Positions 1 through 6,894 of a stretch of DNA of 16,362 nucleotides are shown one piece after another; positions within the stretch are counted from its first letter, which is position 1; the number at the start of each line of letters is the position of its first letter. The DNA lies in the NCBI GenBank assembly GCA_035763085.1, contig DASUBV010000343.1, positions 1 through 16,362 of the forward strand. The letters run 5' to 3'. The notes below the pieces were generated by a model. It was not told the origin of the DNA, searched no databases, and saw only the letters and a program-made list of their open reading frames with translations. The translations under genes were made by a program, and so were the position numbers. The DNA is from DASUBV01 sp035763085. GTDB taxonomy: Bacteria > Actinomycetota > Actinomycetes > Streptosporangiales > Streptosporangiaceae.

Positions 1-197
1 GATGGCGGGTTCTGCGCACCAATGCGCGAGCTCACGCCTATGCCCGGGCGTTCTGTCCGGGTGGCCCGGATTGCTGCCCGCCGTTCTCGATCAACGGCAC
101 GCCTGACGTCGATGAGCACGAGGCAGCGAAGATCCGGAGGAGGATGCGCCAGCATCAGGCTAAGGTCGCTATGCGTGACGGAGGGGGGAGCCCGTGA
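1..197 (+). CDS. C-terminal end of an unrecognised protein (5' partial)
   Basis: An open frame enters from the left edge, read from base 3, and ends at the TGA at 195-197. It gives 64 residues. I do not recognise the family. The visible part has a short Cys/Pro-rich stretch (CPGGPDCCPPFS, about residues 19-30), which could be metal-binding. After it comes a charged helix-like segment (DEHEAAKIRRRMRQHQAK) and a Gly-rich end. The case for real coding is mainly the junction: its stop overlaps the GTG start of the next gene in a GTGA arrangement, typical of translationally coupled actinobacterial genes. Codon use is less strongly G/C-ending than in most of the window. The product probably works with, or is co-expressed with, the HTH protein that follows. 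Moderate confidence, because the start lies outside the window. Confidence 0.55.
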   Translation, partial: WRVLRTNARAHAYARAFCPGGPDCCPPFSINGTPDVDEHEAAKIRRRMRQHQAKVAMRDGGGSP

Positions 198-727
198 CCA
201 CGTACTGGTTCGAGGTTGAAGTCGGACCGGTCACCGATCTAGAGGACGCAGCCGAGCGACTGTACTCGGTCTGCGGTGACGGCCAGCTCGCTGGCACCGG
301 CCGACGCGGCTCTGTCCTCTTCTCGCGCGAAGCACCGAACGCCACGTCGGCGATCCTGTCGGCGATCGACGACACTGAGCGTGCCGGGCTGTCCGTGACG
401 GGGGTCAGCGAGGACCTCGTGACTGCCGAAGACATCGCCGAGAAGACCGGCAGGTCCGCCCAGGCCGTCGGGCACTGGATTACCGGCGAGCGCGGGCCAG
501 GCGGATTCCCCGCCCCCTCGATACAGCGCAGCAGTCGCGTCAAGCTGTACTCCTGGGCTCAGGTTTCGCGCTGGCTGGCGGAGGCAGGGCTCGGCAAGGT
601 CGATGCTGCGGCGGCCGACACGGCTGCCGCAGCCGTTGCGGTGCATGCCCTGCTGCTCGCGCGGCAGATTCTTCGGGCTGCCCCGACGGCCCAGCGCGAG
701 GCCATGGCACGACTGGTGGACGCCTGA
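194..727 (+). CDS. Small HTH DNA-binding protein, excisionase/AlpA/MerR-like
   Basis: A 177-residue protein starting at GTG, preceded by a strong purine-rich ribosome binding site (GGAGGGGGGAG). Residues 1-75 look like a small alpha/beta domain that I cannot name. Residues 77-98 (VTAEDIAEKTGRSAQAVGHW) fit a helix-turn-helix, and residues 103-128 (GGFPAP, then KLYSWAQVSRWL) fit the wing and closing helix of AlpA/excisionase-type winged HTH domains. In those domains a Tyr/Trp-containing strand precedes the last helix. Residues 136-160 form an Ala-rich helix. The start overlaps the stop of the upstream gene (GTGA), so the two are probably co-translated. Codons such as CTA, CGA and GCA are commoner than in the housekeeping genes downstream, hinting at an accessory origin. 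The role is inferred to be transcriptional regulation or recombination directionality; no target is visible. Confidence 0.7.
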   Translation: MTTYWFEVEVGPVTDLEDAAERLYSVCGDGQLAGTGRRGSVLFSREAPNATSAILSAIDDTERAGLSVTGVSEDLVTAEDIAEKTGRSAQAVGHWITGERGPGGFPAPSIQRSSRVKLYSWAQVSRWLAEAGLGKVDAAAADTAAAAVAVHALLLARQILRAAPTAQREAMARLVDA

Positions 728-811
728 CATCGGACTGAGCCGCGGGAGCTCTCGGGTGAGCTGCGGCGCGCCGCGCCGATGATTCCGGGGCTGGCGGGTA
801 GTCCTCCTGAC

Positions 812-1402
812 ATGGACACCGTTGACCTTGAGCCCGCCGCCCGGCGGCTGGGCATGCTTATCTCCCATCTGCCCGACGATGAGCTCGGCAGACCCACCCC
901 CTGCCCCGCCTACACCGTCGGCGACCTCGTCCAGCATGTCGGCACCCTGGCCCAGGCCTTCACCGCGGCCGCCCGCAAGGCCGGCGGCCCGCTGGTGGAG
1001 GGGGCAGCGCCCGGCGACGCCGCCCGGCTGGAGCCCAGCTGGCGCGAGCAGATCCCGCGTGACCTGCTCACCCTGGCCGCCGCCTGGCAGGAGCCCGGAG
1101 CCTGGGCCGGGATGACCCGGATCGCCGGCATGGACGCCCCTGGCGAGATGGTCGGCCTGACCGTGTCCGACGAGATCGCCGTGCACGGCTGGGACCTCGC
1201 CCAGGGCACCGGCCAGCCCTGGGAGTGCGAGGCCGACGTCCTGGCCGCGGCGAACCGGTTCCTCGATCAGTTCGCCAGCCCGGACGCGCCGGCCGGCCCG
1301 GAGGTTGCGTTCGGCCCGTCCCGGACCCTGCCTGACGACGCCCCGCCGCTCGACCGCGTGGTCGCCCGGGCTGGCCGCGACCTGGACTGGGCTGCCCGCT
1401 GA
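812..1402 (+). CDS. Mycothiol-dependent maleylpyruvate isomerase-type (TIGR03086-like) protein
   Basis: A 196-residue member of the DinB/MDMPI superfamily common in actinobacteria. The N-terminal helix carries the family signature PTPCPAYTVGDLVQHV and the C-terminal part carries EIAVHGWDLAQGTGQ. The three expected divalent-metal ligands are present: His42 of the first motif, and Glu121 and His125 of the E-x3-H motif. Known members use zinc and mycothiol for thiol-dependent isomerisation or transfer, but most members of this subfamily have no assigned substrate. The ATG at 812 matches the usual family N-terminus (DLEPAARRL). An in-frame ATG at 779 would add 11 residues, and neither start has a good Shine-Dalgarno sequence. 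It lies 84 bp after the HTH gene, possibly expressed on its own. It converges on the PhyH gene with only 19 bp between the stops. Confidence 0.82.
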   Translation: MDTVDLEPAARRLGMLISHLPDDELGRPTPCPAYTVGDLVQHVGTLAQAFTAAARKAGGPLVEGAAPGDAARLEPSWREQIPRDLLTLAAAWQEPGAWAGMTRIAGMDAPGEMVGLTVSDEIAVHGWDLAQGTGQPWECEADVLAAANRFLDQFASPDAPAGPEVAFGPSRTLPDDAPPLDRVVARAGRDLDWAAR

Positions 1403-1421
1403 CCCCGCGCGGCGGCCGGTC

Positions 1422-2261
1422 TTAGCCTGCGGGCCTCGGCCAGACGACCGGGAACAGCGGGTGGTCCAGCTCGGCGCCGGCCGGCAGTTCCGCGGCGAGG
1501 CCCTCGAACGGCGGCGAGGTGCGCCACCGCCGCGGGGCGTGCCGTGCCGCGGCGGACAGGTAGCGCAGCGACAGCACCCGCCGCCGCCCGCGGAACGGGA
1601 ATCCTGGCGCCCCGTGGACGGTCAGGAAGTCGAAGAAGATCGCGTCACCGGGCGCCAGCTCGTAGCGGCGGATGTCGAACGCGTCCCGGTCAGCCTCGAT
1701 GTCGGGCAGCTCGGCCAGGCTGCCCTCCGGGAACCACCTCGCCTCGCCGGTCAGGAACGTGCGCGGCATCAGCCACGGCCCCCGGTGCGTTCCGGCCACC
1801 AGCTCCAGGCAGCCTTCCGCCGGAACCGGGTCCACCGGGATCCAGGCGCTGACGCCGGCCCCGTCCACGTTGTAATAGGGCTGGTCCTGGTGCCAGGGCG
1901 TGCGCTGCCGCGTGCCGCCCTCCTTGACCAGGATGTGGTCGTGGTAGAACCGCACCTGCGGCGTGCTCAGCAGCGCGGCCGCGATACCGGGCGCCGCGGA
2001 ATGCCGGGCTAGCTGCTCCAGCTCCGGTATCTGCTGCCAGCGGCAGAAGTCCTCGGTGAACGTTCCCGGGTCATCGGGGCTGCTGGCTACCTGCGCGAGG
2101 GAGCCCGGACGGGCCAGCACCGCCTCGATGGCCGCCTCCGCAGCAGCCCGCTCGGCCGCGCCGAGTACCCCGCGCACGCACACCACGCCGTCGCGCGCGA
2201 ACGCCGCGGCCGCCGCGGCCAGCCCGTCCTTACTCACGGGAAAATAATCCGGCCCGCCCAT
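1422..2261 (-). CDS. Phytanoyl-CoA dioxygenase (PhyH) family Fe(II)/2-oxoglutarate oxygenase
   Basis: A 279-residue cytosolic non-haem iron oxygenase. The facial triad is visible: His124 and Asp126 in TPWHQDQPYYN, and the distal His216 in FLTVHGAPGF. The 2-oxoglutarate-binding Arg is in the RGRRR cluster at 224-228. Other family landmarks are AWIPVDPVPAEGCLELVAGTH (about 139-159; HxD partner strand and turn) and LAPGDAIFFD (202-211). Such enzymes hydroxylate a bound substrate with O2 and 2-oxoglutarate, releasing succinate and CO2. Substrates range from phytanoyl-CoA to natural-product intermediates and cannot be told here. The start is well supported by AAGGAG five bases upstream of the ATG. 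The GNAT gene lies 91 bp upstream on the same strand, so the two may be co-transcribed, although a -10-like box lies between them. Full length and all catalytic residues are present, so it is probably active. Confidence 0.88.
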   Translation of the reverse strand: MGGPDYFPVSKDGLAAAAAAFARDGVVCVRGVLGAAERAAAEAAIEAVLARPGSLAQVASSPDDPGTFTEDFCRWQQIPELEQLARHSAAPGIAAALLSTPQVRFYHDHILVKEGGTRQRTPWHQDQPYYNVDGAGVSAWIPVDPVPAEGCLELVAGTHRGPWLMPRTFLTGEARWFPEGSLAELPDIEADRDAFDIRRYELAPGDAIFFDFLTVHGAPGFPFRGRRRVLSLRYLSAAARHAPRRWRTSPPFEGLAAELPAGAELDHPLFPVVWPRPAG

Positions 2262-2295
2262 CAGTGCTCCTTACCTGGTCAGCCCTGGCCAGCCC

Positions 2296-2301
2296 ACGCT
2301 A
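2296..2301 (-). promoter_or_regulatory. Possible -10 box of the PhyH gene
   Basis: Read on the minus strand this is TAGCGT within GCTAGCGTG, ending 34 bases before the ATG at 2261. It matches the actinobacterial TANNNT -10 pattern and resembles boxes before other genes in this window. No convincing -35 is seen. The 91-bp gap also allows simple read-through from the GNAT gene. Confidence 0.3.
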
Positions 2302-2352
2302 GCCTGCTCGCTCCCGGCCGCGGCCGCGCCGCCCGCCAGGCACGGGCCGCGC

Positions 2353-3123
2353 TCAGCTGCCCGCGGCCGGGGCAATCCGGTAGTGGTATCGATGATGATC
2401 GGCGAACCCGGCCCGCCGGTAGAGGGCCTGGGCCCCCAGATTCTCGTTCTCGACCTGCAAGTACAGGCCGCGTGCCCCGCGCTGCACGGCCACCCGGGCG
2501 AGCGCGGCCGTGATCGCGCTGGCCAGCCCGCGGCGGCGGCAGGCCGGGTCGGTCTCGACCGCCGTCAGCCCGGCCCATGCTCCGTCGCCCGCCACCCGGC
2601 CGATGGCAATCGTCTGGCCGGCCTCGCGGATGCTGGCGAATGCCTGCCACGGCGCTGACACCAGCAGGCGGCGGCCGGCCGGCGGCAGCTCGCCGCCCCG
2701 GTAGTGATACCTGGCCACCCAGGCCTCGTCCGGCTCGGCGGTCACCGTGACGGGCGGCCCGGCCCCGGCCGGCCGCGCGATCACCGCCGGGTCGGCCGTC
2801 ATCACGATCGCCGGGCCCCGCCGGGCCGGCCAGCCCAGCCCGGTCGCCAGCCGGTCCACCGCGCTGCCGTCCGGGCCCGACATCGGAAACGGCACCGCGA
2901 TCATCGCCGTCAGCCCGCGCGCCGCGTACCAGGCCTGCACCTCGCCGAGGGCCGCCCGCAGCGGCCTGCCCGGATCACCCGTCGCCAGCGCGCTGTTCGC
3001 CCGCCCGGTGAACCCAGCCGCGGCCCGCAGCAGCCACCCGCCCAGCCATTCCCGTTCCGCCGCGCGCCAGCCCTGAGCGGCGGCCGCCTCCAGGTCCGCG
3101 ATGGAGATCGTCAGGTCCGCCAC
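2353..3123 (-). CDS. GNAT family N-acetyltransferase, Rv0428c/CG3035-like
   Basis: A 256-residue protein starting at GTG, with GGGAGG nine bases upstream. The N-terminal half has the WLGGWLLRAAAGFTGRANS motif (26-44) and an LATGDP segment that I associate with the actinobacterial Rv0428c/CG3035 acetyltransferase subfamily. The C-terminal GNAT domain has acetyl-CoA-binding motif A (VETDPACRRRGLASAI, 189-204, with the R-R-x-G-x-A phosphate loop). It also has the late motif LQVENENLGAQALYRRAGF (222-240), ending in YHYR as in relatives. Members are annotated as possible N-acetylglutamate synthases or aminoacyl acetyltransferases; the substrate is not deducible. It is the first gene of a probable two-gene minus-strand unit with the PhyH dioxygenase and diverges from the MpaB-kinase operon across about 170 bp. 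Confidence 0.85.
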   Translation of the reverse strand: MADLTISIADLEAAAAQGWRAAEREWLGGWLLRAAAGFTGRANSALATGDPGRPLRAALGEVQAWYAARGLTAMIAVPFPMSGPDGSAVDRLATGLGWPARRGPAIVMTADPAVIARPAGAGPPVTVTAEPDEAWVARYHYRGGELPPAGRRLLVSAPWQAFASIREAGQTIAIGRVAGDGAWAGLTAVETDPACRRRGLASAITAALARVAVQRGARGLYLQVENENLGAQALYRRAGFADHHRYHYRIAPAAGS

Positions 3124-3281
3124 CAGCCAGAACCTCCCGAAATGTCAGAAACCCGCAGATATTCCTAACGGTAATCCCCGGCTCGCCGCGCCTGTCCGGC
3201 CCGCCCGGCCCGGAGGCAGCCGAAACCCGCCCGCGGCATGCCCGGCACCCCTCGGCCCGACTCGGCGGCGGCGGAAGTGGG

Positions 3282-3287
3282 TAGTTT
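3282..3287 (+). promoter_or_regulatory. Possible -10 box giving a leaderless transcript
   Basis: TAGTTT fits TANNNT and ends seven bases before the A of the ATG at 3295. A transcript starting the usual 6-8 bases after this box would begin at or next to that ATG, giving a leaderless mRNA. A weak -35 (CCGACT at 3257-3262) sits 19 bases upstream. This would be the promoter of the MpaB-kinase operon. Confidence 0.4.
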
Positions 3288-3294
3288 GGCAGGT

Positions 3295-3369
3295 ATGAGC
3301 GTGTCTTGGTCAGCTAGCCAAGCCCAGCCGCTGCCGTGCCGCGGCGGCCCGTCCGGAGCACCGCGATGA
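3295..3369 (+). CDS. Possible 24-codon leader ORF overlapping the MpaB start
   Basis: An ATG at 3295 opens 24 codons that end at the TGA at 3367-3369. That TGA overlaps the ATG of the MpaB gene (ATGA). The peptide begins MSVSWSASQAQ and has no recognisable domain. It could be a leader peptide that couples translation to mpaB, particularly if the mRNA is leaderless. Against this, the downstream ATG has its own GGAG eight bases upstream, and the first codons (TCT, TCA, GCT, CAA) are atypical for this genome. The first bases also form a small hairpin (CTTGG at 3305-3309 with CCAAG at 3318-3322). Evidence is positional only. Confidence 0.3.
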   Translation: MSVSWSASQAQPLPCRGGPSGAPR

Positions 3370-4268
3370 GCGCGGGCCTGCCCGAGGACCGGTACGCCTC
3401 GGCTGCGGGACTGGTCGAGCGGTCGGCCGCGGCCCAGGTCGGCGGAGTCCCGGAGAACCCGGCGGACGACGGGTTCTTCGGCCCGGCCAGCGTGGCCTGG
3501 CGGCTGAGCACCGACCTGCACGGGGTCATCGGCGGCCTGCGGGCGCTGATGATGCAGGCGCTGCACCCGCTGGCGATGGCCGGCGTGGATCAGCACAGCG
3601 CCTGGCGTGAGGATCCCGTTGGCCGGCTCGCCGCGACCTCGGCCTACGTCACGACCGTGACCTTCGGCTCGCGCTCGGCGGCCGAGCAGGCCGCGGCCCG
3701 GGTGCGGCGGATCCACGAGCATGTCCACGGCACCGACACCGTGACGGGCCGGTCCTACTCGGCCGGGGACCCGGCCCTGCTGCTGTGGGTGCATGCCGCG
3801 CTGGTGGACTCCGCCCTCGCCGCCTGCGAGCTGTTCGGCTCCGGCCTGGCGCCCGGCGACGCTGACCGTTATGTCGCCGAGATGGTGGTCGCCGCGCAGC
3901 TCGTCGGGGTGCCTGAGGACCAGGTGCCGGCCAGCGTGACCGAGCTGCAGCGCTACATCGAGGGGATCCGGCCCGAGCTGGTGCGCACCCCGGCCGCCAG
4001 CGAGTCCATGGCGTACCTGCTCGACCCGCCCGGCCTGGACCCCGACGTCGCCGAGATCTGGGCCGACATCCGCTGCGGTGCGGTGGGCGCGCTGCCGTTC
4101 TGGGCCAGGGAGATGTACGGCTACCAGGTGCCGCCGCTCACCCGGGAGCGGCGCACCGAGATCCGCCAGGCACTGGGCGTGCTGGACACGGTGTACCTCG
4201 GGGAGCCGGGCGTGCTGGAGGCCCGGCAGCGCATCGCCCTGCGGATGCGCGCCGCGCAGCGCGCATGA
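3366..4268 (+). CDS. MpaB-type oxygenase (DUF2236 family, haem protein)
   Basis: A 300-residue protein of the MpaB/latex-clearing-protein (DUF2236) family. The start is the ATG with GGAG about eight bases upstream; a GTG at 3336 would add 10 residues. The family core is clear: GLRALMMQALHPLAMAGV (57-74), then the EDPVGRLAATSAYV segment with Arg87 and Thr91 spaced as in the Lcp haem pocket. WVHAALVDS (141-149) follows, whose His143 is in the position of the proximal haem ligand. Characterised relatives are a b-type-cytochrome rubber oxygenase (Lcp) and fungal MpaB, which cleaves a farnesyl chain in mycophenolic acid synthesis. Oxidative attack on an isoprenoid or other lipid chain is therefore plausible but unproven. 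There is no signal peptide, unlike secreted Lcp. Its stop overlaps the start of the kinase gene (ATGA), so the two products are made together. Confidence 0.85.
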   Translation: MSAGLPEDRYASAAGLVERSAAAQVGGVPENPADDGFFGPASVAWRLSTDLHGVIGGLRALMMQALHPLAMAGVDQHSAWREDPVGRLAATSAYVTTVTFGSRSAAEQAAARVRRIHEHVHGTDTVTGRSYSAGDPALLLWVHAALVDSALAACELFGSGLAPGDADRYVAEMVVAAQLVGVPEDQVPASVTELQRYIEGIRPELVRTPAASESMAYLLDPPGLDPDVAEIWADIRCGAVGALPFWAREMYGYQVPPLTRERRTEIRQALGVLDTVYLGEPGVLEARQRIALRMRAAQRA

Positions 4269-5710
4269 GGCGCCGCGCCCGGGCGGCCGGCGTGCTCGCC
4301 GTAGCGGCCGCCGCGGCCCTGACGGTCATCGGTGCCCGCCGCCGGGCCGGCGGGCTGCGGCTGCGCCGCGGGCTGGCCGCGGCCGGCCTGGTGGTGCGCG
4401 GCGGCGCCCGGTACGCCGGCAGCGCGCCGCGGCTGTTTGCCGCCGCCGGGGAGCACCGCGAGCAGCTGCGCAGCGACCTCGCCCTGCAGACCGCGCAGGA
4501 TGTCACGACCACGCTGGGCGCGATGCGCGGCGTGCTGGTCAAGATCGGCCAGATGGCCAGCTACGTCGACGACGGCCTCGCCCCGCCGGTCCGCCGGACG
4601 CTCAGCCGGCTGCAGGACAGCATCCCGCCGATGAGCCCGGAGCTGGCGGCCGGCGTCATCGCCGAGGAGCTGGGTGCCCCGCCCGGGCAGGTCTTCGCCC
4701 GCTGGGATCCGGAGCCCATCGCCGCCGCGTCCATCGGCCAGGTGCACCGCGCCATCACCCGCGACGGGCGGGCCGTGGCGGTCAAGGTGCAGTACCCCGG
4801 CATCGCCGAGACCATGGCGGCGGACCTGGACAACGTCGCCCTGCTGCGCCGGATGCTGAAGATCACCGCGCCGCGGCAGGATGTGGAGGCGCTGGTCGCC
4901 GAGCTGCGCGAGCGCATCGGCGAGGAGCTGGACTACCGCCGCGAGGCCGCCAACCAGAAGCTGCTGGCCGCCTACTACGACGGCCACCCCACCATCGGGA
5001 TCCCGGCCATCATCGACGAGCTGTCCACCCGGCGGGTGGTGACCAGCGAGCTGTCGGACGGCGCGAAGTTCGCTGAGCTGGCTACCTGGTCGCAGCACGA
5101 GCGCGACCTGGCCGGCGAGACGATCTACCGGTTCGTGTTCCGCAGCCTGTATGAGGTGGGCGCCTTCAACGGTGACCCGCATCCCGGCAACTACCTGTTC
5201 CACGGCGACGGACGGGTCACCTTCCTGGACTTCGGCCTGGTCAAGCACTTCACCCAGGCCGACCTGGCGCCGCTGATGGCGATGGTCCGCACGCTGTGCG
5301 TCGATGACCGGCCCGAGGAGTTCCGGGCCAGCCTGGAGGAGGCCGGGTTCATCGCGCCGGGCGCCCCGCTGAGCACCGAGGTCATCGTCGATCACCTGGC
5401 CGTCTTCTACGAGCTGGTCCGCGAGAATCGCACCATGACCGTCACCAGCGACTACGCCTCGGCCGTGGTGCGCCGCTTCTTCGACCTGCGCAGCCCGGTC
5501 GCCGAGTACGCCAGCATCCCGCGGTCGTATGTCATCCTGCAGCGCATCAACCTGGGGCTGTTCGCCCTGCTGGGCGACCTGCAGGCAACGGCCAACTGGC
5601 GGGCCATCGCCGAGGAGATCTGGCCGTTCCTGCAGGCGCCGCCGTCCACCCCGATGGGCGAGGCGGAGGCGCGGTGGCGGGCTGCCCGCGCGCCCCGGCC
5701 GGCGGCGTGA
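4265..5710 (+). CDS. UbiB/ABC1/AarF-family atypical protein kinase
   Basis: A 481-residue ABC1 kinase with all hallmark motifs. These are the KxGQ motif (VKIGQMASYVDDGL, Lys93-Gln96), the Ala-rich nucleotide loop (AAASIGQVHRA, 153-163), the ATP lysine in VAVKVQYPG (Lys174) and the helix-C region EELDYRREAAN (220-230). The catalytic loop GDPHPGN (303-309) and metal-binding DFG (LDFGLVK, 321-327) are also present. Residues 8-23 form a hydrophobic segment that may anchor the N-terminus to the membrane. The family acts on lipophilic isoprenoid quinone pathways in other organisms, often as an ATPase. Actinobacteria use menaquinone rather than ubiquinone, so a ubiquinone role is unlikely here. It has no ribosome binding site of its own and starts inside the MpaB stop (ATGA), so it depends on MpaB translation. 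All catalytic residues are intact. Confidence 0.9.
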   Translation: MRRRARAAGVLAVAAAAALTVIGARRRAGGLRLRRGLAAAGLVVRGGARYAGSAPRLFAAAGEHREQLRSDLALQTAQDVTTTLGAMRGVLVKIGQMASYVDDGLAPPVRRTLSRLQDSIPPMSPELAAGVIAEELGAPPGQVFARWDPEPIAAASIGQVHRAITRDGRAVAVKVQYPGIAETMAADLDNVALLRRMLKITAPRQDVEALVAELRERIGEELDYRREAANQKLLAAYYDGHPTIGIPAIIDELSTRRVVTSELSDGAKFAELATWSQHERDLAGETIYRFVFRSLYEVGAFNGDPHPGNYLFHGDGRVTFLDFGLVKHFTQADLAPLMAMVRTLCVDDRPEEFRASLEEAGFIAPGAPLSTEVIVDHLAVFYELVRENRTMTVTSDYASAVVRRFFDLRSPVAEYASIPRSYVILQRINLGLFALLGDLQATANWRAIAEEIWPFLQAPPSTPMGEAEARWRAARAPRPAA

Positions 5711-5796
5711 CCAGCCGGGCCGGCCAGCCTCCCGGCGAGACCGGCCGGCGGCCAAGATCAGCACGGGCTGCCCGCCGGACGGGCGGCCGGGATCGC

Positions 5797-5802
5797 TAGA
5801 GT
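5797..5802 (+). promoter_or_regulatory. Possible -10 box of nudC
   Basis: TAGAGT in the context GCTAGAGTG lies in the 197-bp gap between the kinase and nudC and fits the actinobacterial TANNNT -10. A transcript would have a leader of about 100 bases. No clear -35 is visible. The rest of the gap is GC-rich without an ORF. Confidence 0.35.
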
Positions 5803-5907
5803 GCGACGAGGCGCCCGTGCGGCGGCCCGGTGCCCGTCCGCCAGAGGCCGGCGAGGCCGAGCCCGCCGTGCCCTGCCCCCCGAACATCGCGGTCGCGAGA
5901 GGAAGAC

Positions 5908-6888
5908 ATGGACGTGAGCGCCCCGACTCCGGCTCTTCGCCCCGGCGCCGCCGGCCTGGGGCGGCTGGCCCTCGCACGCGGCGACATCGACCGGTCCGGC
6001 CACCTGCGCGGCGACGAGCAGGGGCTGGCGGCCGCCTGGGCCCGGCCGGAGACCCGGGTTGTGGTGATCGAGCGCAGCCGGGCGCTGGTCAGCATGGGCG
6101 ACGGCGCAGCCCGGCTGGTCTTCGTCTCGCCAGGCCAGGCGCCGGCCGGGATCCGCTTCCTGCTCGGCACCGACGACGAGGGCGTCGTGTACTTCGGCGT
6201 GGCCGGGCCGCTGCCCGACCCGGCTGCGGCCGGCGCCGGCGCTGCCCCGCCTGCCCGGGACGGCCACGAGATCCGCCCGGCCACGCTGCGCGAGGCCGGG
6301 CCGCTGCTGCCGGACCGCGACGCCGGCCTGATGACCCACGCCGCCGGCCTGGCCAACTTCCACGACAGTCATCACTTCTGCCCGCACTGCGGCGCGCCCA
6401 GCGAGCCGGTGCTGTCGGGCTCGGCGCGGCGCTGCACCGCGGAGGGCACCGATGAGTTCCCGCGCTCCGACCCGGCCATGATCGTGCTGGTCACCGACCC
6501 GCAGGACCGGATCCTGCTGGCCAGCAACGCGAACTGGTCCACCACCCGGGTCTCGATCCTGGCCGGCTTCGTCGAGACGGGCGAGTCGGCCGAGCAGGCG
6601 GTGGTCCGCGAGGTGCACGAGGAAGTCGGCATCACCGTCACCGACGTGAGCTACCTCGGCAGCCAGCCGTGGCCGCTGCCGCAGAGCCTGATGCTCGGGT
6701 TCCGGGCGTCGGCGCCCGCCGGCCAGCAGATCACGGTGGACGGTGACGAGATCACCCACGCCGGCTGGTACACCCGCGAGGAACTCGCCGCCGCCGTCGC
6801 TGCCGGGACGATCGCGCTGCCCGCCCCGGTCTCCATCGCGCACCAGATCATCGAGTCCTGGTTCGGCGGGTCGCTGCCCGGCTGGTAA
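5908..6888 (+). CDS. nudC: NADH pyrophosphatase / NAD(+) diphosphatase (Nudix)
   Basis: A 326-residue protein. The ATG at 5908 is chosen because AGAGGAAG lies just upstream; an open extension to 5830 lacks homology. Domain order is typical of NudC: an N-terminal domain, then zinc-ribbon remnants (Cys158 and Cys161 in CPHCG, Cys176 in RRCTAEG), then EFPRSDPAMIVLV leading into the Nudix fold. The Nudix box runs 220-242, with G220, E226, R234-E235, E238-E239 and G241 all in register. Downstream is SQPWPLPQS (252-260), the diagnostic NudC signature. The enzyme hydrolyses NADH or NAD to NMN(H) plus AMP, and some relatives remove NAD caps from RNA. The fourth zinc cysteine, expected three residues after Cys176, is Glu179, so the ribbon has only three Cys. 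The gene ends six bases from the convergent MHYT gene. Confidence 0.9.
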   Translation: MDVSAPTPALRPGAAGLGRLALARGDIDRSGHLRGDEQGLAAAWARPETRVVVIERSRALVSMGDGAARLVFVSPGQAPAGIRFLLGTDDEGVVYFGVAGPLPDPAAAGAGAAPPARDGHEIRPATLREAGPLLPDRDAGLMTHAAGLANFHDSHHFCPHCGAPSEPVLSGSARRCTAEGTDEFPRSDPAMIVLVTDPQDRILLASNANWSTTRVSILAGFVETGESAEQAVVREVHEEVGITVTDVSYLGSQPWPLPQSLMLGFRASAPAGQQITVDGDEITHAGWYTREELAAAVAAGTIALPAPVSIAHQIIESWFGGSLPGW

Positions 6889-6894
6889 GCCGGG

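Noticed and set aside
5711..5755. GC-rich inverted repeat after the kinase gene as a terminator
   Set aside because: GCCGGCC and GGCCGGC can pair across a long loop, but such matches are common in this base composition and no T-run follows.
4121..5977. A 618-codon open frame on the minus strand, antisense to the MpaB and kinase genes
   Set aside because: It is a by-product of high-GC codon bias. The sense strand encodes a complete kinase with all motifs, while this frame is Arg/Gly/His-rich without any recognisable domain.
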